8,795 bases of DNA. Source: Bacteroidota bacterium. GTDB lineage: Bacteria; Bacteroidota; Bacteroidia; Chitinophagales; Chitinophagaceae. The position numbers were made by a program, and so were the translations under genes. The stretch spans positions 1 through 8,795 of the forward strand of contig JAEZRL010000468.1 of assembly GCA_023440945.1 (NCBI GenBank), read 5' to 3'. This document shows, one piece after another, positions 7,001 to 8,795 of the stretch (position 1 is the first letter of the stretch; each line of letters opens with the position of its first letter). The notes beneath the pieces are model-generated. The model searched no databases. It was not told where the DNA came from and was given only the letters and a program-made list of their open reading frames with translations.

Positions 7001-7253
7001 TTTAATGACATCCTTTGCATTTATATTAGGTGTACTGCCACTGGCCTTTGCTGAAGGCGCCGGAGCGGTTGCCCGTTCAACCATTGGCTGGACAGTTCTT
7101 GGTGGTATGCTTGCTGCAACTTTGTTGGCTATATTCATCGTCCCTGTATTGTTTGTACTTATTTCACGTTTAGCTTACAGTAAGAAGAAATTAGAAGAAT
7201 TAAGATTGAAAGCATTGGAAGTAGACCAGGGAATACCTTATGATGAAACGTAG
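4065..7253 (+). CDS. RND-family efflux pump, HAE1 type (inner membrane, AcrB-like)
   Basis: This is a proton-driven inner-membrane transporter that feeds substrates to the adaptor and channel encoded upstream. The product has 1062 residues, normal for the family, with 12 expected membrane segments in two halves. TM1 is at about 10-28. The TM4 block GIVVDDAIVVVEA at 406-418 carries the proton-relay pair Asp410/Asp411 (AcrB D407/D408). The TM10 block GLAAKNAILIVEFAKE carries Lys945 (AcrB K940). Arg975 and Thr982 match AcrB R971 and T978 by hand alignment, so the relay is intact. The two large periplasmic loops lie between TM1-TM2 (about 30-340) and TM7-TM8 (about 560-875). ATG 4065 is chosen over a GTG at 3996: the MIANTFIRRPV opening is the canonical RND start and the extension would be a charged tail encoded by the intergenic block. 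Most AcrB deep-pocket phenylalanines are replaced, so substrate cannot be carried over from AcrB. Confidence 0.96.
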   Translation: MIANTFIRRPVTAIVISIVIVLLGILAIRNLPVGQYPNITPPTVQVSGNFTGADALTVEQTVTTPIETQVNGTPGMDYMSSSSTSDGRTSLNVVLKLGTDPDIAALDIQNRVGIAAPQLPDEVRRLGLITRKRNPSILMLVAMYSPNGTHNVSFIDNYTNIFVKDALLRVPGVGDIFTRADDFSMRVWLNPDKLAQLGLTPADVVAALQEQNLQIAAGTVGGNPQPNTQAFEYTVFTNSRLNSTNQFDSIIVRSKPQDNGALVYLKDVARVQLGKFSYASNSYVDGKRASYLLIYQAPGSNALEVADGITKEMARLKESFPSDVDYMIPFESVSVVKVSIDEVLKTLLEALALVTLVVFIFLQSWRATLIPVLAIPVSIIGTFAVFIPLGFTINTLTMFGFVLAIGIVVDDAIVVVEAVQHYIDEEKISAKEATYKAMKDISGPVVAIALILAAVFVPVGFMPGIVGRLYQQFAITIAISVLISAFVALTLTPALCSILLKPMQMDKGSKGLNKFFYKFNEWFRRTTVKYTAGVRKTIKAAPYVIVLLVCLFVGTGVLFKNKATGFIPQEDEGRVYITFELPEASSTSRSLEVLDSMMHILKRTQGINHFAALGGLNVVTFATKSNSGTIFTSLKPWSERTADSLQLGALIAKLQKEFSSIKGANILVISPPAIPGLGATGGFTFELQQRESTDDINQFEKVVQNFVAEANKRPEISRAFSFFTARTPGYQVNVDREKVKKMGVNVSDVYTTMQTFLGSRYVNDFTLYGRNFRVVAQADTMYRTDVQDIDKYYVRNNQGQMIPLSTLVSYKVTENAPLISHYNMFRSAEINGGAAEGYSSGDAIAALKDVAAKVLPRGYGYEFSGLSREEVNAGSSSATIFVMSIVFVFLFLAALYESWSVPFSVLLAVPLGAFGAILTLTFIPRLSNNVYAQIGLITLIGLAAKNAILIVEFAKERVDNGMAIVPATLEAVKLRLRPILMTSFAFILGVLPLAFAEGAGAVARSTIGWTVLGGMLAATLLAIFIVPVLFVLISRLAYSKKKLEELRLKALEVDQGIPYDET

Positions 7254-7261
7254 CAATTGCG

Positions 7262-7295
7262 AAGCCGCCTCTTATTTGGGGCGGTTTTTGTTTTT
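7262..7295 (+). terminator. Intrinsic terminator of the efflux operon
   Basis: The arms 7262-7271 (AAGCCGCCTC) and 7278-7287 (GGGGCGGTTT) pair over 10 bp with two G-T wobbles around a 6-nt loop. The stem is followed by T5-G-T5 (7285-7295). It begins 8 nt after the pump stop codon and closes the three-gene transcription unit. Confidence 0.85.
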
Positions 7296-7415
7296 ATAAA
7301 AAGATGATAAACCTGTTCGCGATCCTGTGAATTAAAACGTACTTTATGCACTTTAGCACAGAATAGTTTGTTTAATGATGAATTGAGATTAAATTTGAAA
7401 GAGAAAAATTTTTTT

Positions 7416-7586
7416 ATGGATAATAAAAGAGATATAAATGGAATTATCCGCTCTACGGAAAGTGGTCGTTTATACATTGAGAATTATGATTTCTTCAACC
7501 AGGAAAAAGTGAAGCAAATGGTTGAGAAACTTATTAATTCAAATGTGTATAAAAAAATCAAACAAAGAAAATTAGAAAAGGTTTGA
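7416..7586 (+). CDS. Small basic hypothetical protein, 56 aa
   Basis: I do not recognise this protein. The frame runs from ATG 7416 to TGA 7584-7586. A TTG at 7368 would add 16 residues, but ATG is preferred. No Shine-Dalgarno is visible, only A-rich sequence. The product has no signal peptide or membrane segment. Residues 1-27 are mixed and aromatic (SGRLYIENYDFF), and residues 28-56 look like one amphipathic, strongly lysine-rich helix, which could contact nucleic acid, acidic lipid or a partner protein. The stop lies 4 nt before the ATG of the three-TM protein, so the two are probably co-transcribed and translationally coupled. A near-consensus TAGTTTG at 7364-7370, without a clear -33 element, might be its promoter. 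The coupling is the main argument that the ORF is real. Confidence 0.55.
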   Translation: MDNKRDINGIIRSTESGRLYIENYDFFNQEKVKQMVEKLINSNVYKKIKQRKLEKV

Positions 7587-7590
7587 TTGC

Positions 7591-8268
7591 ATGCCCTTTA
7601 ACCTGCTTTTATTCCCACTGGTTGGAGCCTATTACATCTTAATCAGGTTTAAATACTTAAAGTATATTCAGTCCCGCTTAGAGTCTCAAAGAATTTTATT
7701 GAATGCTGCCCTTATCGGAATTTTTCTTCTTGCCTTCACATTTATCGTACGTGCTTTTGCAAATCATTTTTTTCCTGCGCAAATAGATATTGTTTATGCA
7801 CTTCTTCCGTTAAAGGTACCTTTCTTTGGCACAACCATATTTTCACTTCTTATTGCTATTATAAGCACTGAAATTGCAAACCTGTCCCTAAACAGGGAGA
7901 AAGCCATTAAATTTTCTATTGATTATATTGGCAATGAATTGGAGTTGATGCTGAAATCTTCCTTCACTAATTGGATGCTTCTTCAGTTTACCCTGGATAG
8001 TAATAAGTTTTACGTGGGATGGGTAAAGGAATTGCCAAAGCCTTCAGTTTCCAATTACATAAGAATTATTCCTGCTTTCAGCGGTTATCGTGATGATAAA
8101 AAAGAACTCATTTTTACTACACAATATTTATCCGTTTATGCTTCTTATATCGAAGAAGGTTCAGTTAAGGATATTGATGAATTGAACACAGATTTAGTAT
8201 TGAGATTAAGCAGTATTATCTCCGTTTCTTTTTTTGATATTGATATGTATCAAAGATTCAATCCATAG
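7591..8268 (+). CDS. Membrane protein of unknown function, three TM segments plus cytoplasmic domain, 225 aa
   Basis: I cannot name this family. Hydrophobic segments lie at about 3-18, 35-57 and 75-97. Positive charges at 20-34 (RFKYLKYIQSRLESQR) and 102-107 suggest an outside N-terminus and a cytoplasmic C-terminal domain. That soluble part (about 110-225) contains a beta-rich core at 131-183: LQFTLDSNKFYVGWVKEL, then YIRIIPAFSGYRDDKKELIF, then TTQYLSVYA. The YVGWV and SGYRD elements look like conserved motifs of a small beta-barrel-like domain, but I know no assigned function. No nucleotide-binding, protease or transport motif is seen. AAAAGG at 7576-7581, inside the end of the upstream small gene, is placed as ribosome binding site 9 nt before the ATG, which supports translational coupling. 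It converges on the antiporter gene, with 20 bp between the two stop codons. Confidence 0.85.
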   Translation: MPFNLLLFPLVGAYYILIRFKYLKYIQSRLESQRILLNAALIGIFLLAFTFIVRAFANHFFPAQIDIVYALLPLKVPFFGTTIFSLLIAIISTEIANLSLNREKAIKFSIDYIGNELELMLKSSFTNWMLLQFTLDSNKFYVGWVKELPKPSVSNYIRIIPAFSGYRDDKKELIFTTQYLSVYASYIEEGSVKDIDELNTDLVLRLSSIISVSFFDIDMYQRFNP

Positions 8269-8288
8269 TTTTTTATTGAGCAGAAAAA

Positions 8289-8795
8289 TTATTTCTCACC
8301 TGTCGTTTTTTCTACCAAACGATTTAAAGTTAGTCCCTGAACGATAATGGAAAAAATGACGATAAAATAACAGCTCGAAAGAATAATCTCACGGTAAGGC
8401 GAAGCGGGATGTGATAATGCCATTGCAACAGAAATACCTCCTCTTAAACCCGACCAGGTAAGTATAGCAAGATTGGCTGCGCTTATCTTCCGTAACAAAA
8501 AGATCGCCGGCACAGAAACACTTACTGCTCTTGCCATTAAAATAATAATGATTGAAATAAAACCGATAAGCCAATAATTATTCAAAAAAGGCATTGTCAC
8601 CAATTGCAGCCCTATCATTACGAACAGAATAGTATTAAGTACTTCATCAATCAATTGCCATATTCTACTAAGGAACAGATTTACAATATGTTTCTTATCA
8701 AGACTGTTATTACCAATAATTAGTCCTGCAGTTACCGCAGCTAAAGGAATGGAAACATGTGTTCTTGTTGCAATCACAGATATACTGAATACAAG
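8289..8795 (-). CDS. CPA1-family cation/proton antiporter, C-terminal part, cut by the window edge
   Basis: The minus-strand frame is open from the right edge to TAA at 8291-8289 and gives the last 168 residues. The frame continues upstream past an internal GTG at 8777, so the gene enters from outside the window. The family is recognisable from successive membrane segments: HVSIPLAAVTAGLIIGN, then RIWQLIDEVLNTILFVMIGLQL, then the signature TWSGLRGGISVAMALSHP, and a last hydrophobic segment ending in GLTLNRLVEK. These match NhaP-type Na+/H+ (or K+/H+) antiporters, which exchange cytoplasmic cations for protons in the inner membrane. The ion-binding Asn-Asp/Asp-Asp helix lies earlier in such proteins and is not in the window, so ion preference and activity cannot be judged. 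There is no long cytoplasmic tail. The protein ends shortly after the final helix. Confidence 0.9.
   Translation of the reverse strand, partial: LVFSISVIATRTHVSIPLAAVTAGLIIGNNSLDKKHIVNLFLSRIWQLIDEVLNTILFVMIGLQLVTMPFLNNYWLIGFISIIIILMARAVSVSVPAIFLLRKISAANLAILTWSGLRGGISVAMALSHPASPYREIILSSCYFIVIFSIIVQGLTLNRLVEKTTGEK

Noticed and set aside
6644..7138. 164-codon antisense ORF within the pump gene
   Set aside because: It is a shadow of the pump reading frame. It has low-complexity Ser/Thr/Ala composition and no start context.
1..8795. CRISPR array, tRNA or rRNA genes, insertion sequences
   Set aside because: I saw no regularly spaced repeats, no cloverleaf-like tRNA sequence, no rRNA motifs, and no transposase or terminal inverted repeats.

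Overview
The window looks like chromosomal DNA from a Bacteroidota bacterium, probably of the Chitinophagaceae type. The composition is AT-rich with scattered GC-rich codons. Several intergenic regions carry -7 boxes of the Bacteroidota form TAnnTTTG, and Shine-Dalgarno sequences are weak or absent. The tripartite efflux operon runs in the order outer-membrane channel, lipoprotein adaptor, RND pump. The family-level assignment is an impression and was not computed.

Left edge (1-621): the first 13 codons of an unidentified minus-strand gene leave the window. It has an unusually clear Bacteroidota promoter whose spacer holds a 7+7 inverted repeat, probably an operator. Divergent to it lies a 92-codon plus-strand ORF of unknown function. 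A short gap with a TAnnTTTG box then leads to the next gene.

Centre-left (622-1480): a 218-residue J-domain protein has its J domain at the N-terminus and a single hydrophobic segment at the extreme C-terminus, so it looks like a tail-anchored membrane J-protein. The following 202-bp gap carries two candidate promoters and a perfect 10-bp palindrome. The right arm of the palindrome forms the -33 element of the upstream promoter, which is where a repressor of the efflux operon would be expected to bind.

Centre (1481-7295): a complete RND efflux operon encodes a TolC-type channel, a lipoprotein periplasmic adaptor and a HAE1-type pump of 1062 residues. It ends in a strong intrinsic terminator. 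The proton-relay residues of the pump are all present. By hand alignment, however, most phenylalanines that line the AcrB deep drug pocket are replaced, so its substrates are probably unlike those of AcrB. The adaptor-pump gap is 109 nt, against 21 nt between channel and adaptor, and contains a GC-rich block with an internal imperfect repeat that may be a dispersed intergenic element.

Right (7296-8795): a 56-residue basic protein sits 4 nt upstream of a 225-residue protein with three membrane segments and a conserved-looking soluble C-terminal domain. I cannot assign either. Convergent to them, on the minus strand, is the C-terminal part of a CPA1-type cation/proton antiporter that runs off the right edge.

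Most of the window is ordinary efflux and housekeeping content, and I see no clear new multi-gene system. The best leads are the 56-aa/225-aa pair, the tail-anchored J-protein, the two putative operators, the divergent pump pocket and the intergenic block before the pump.
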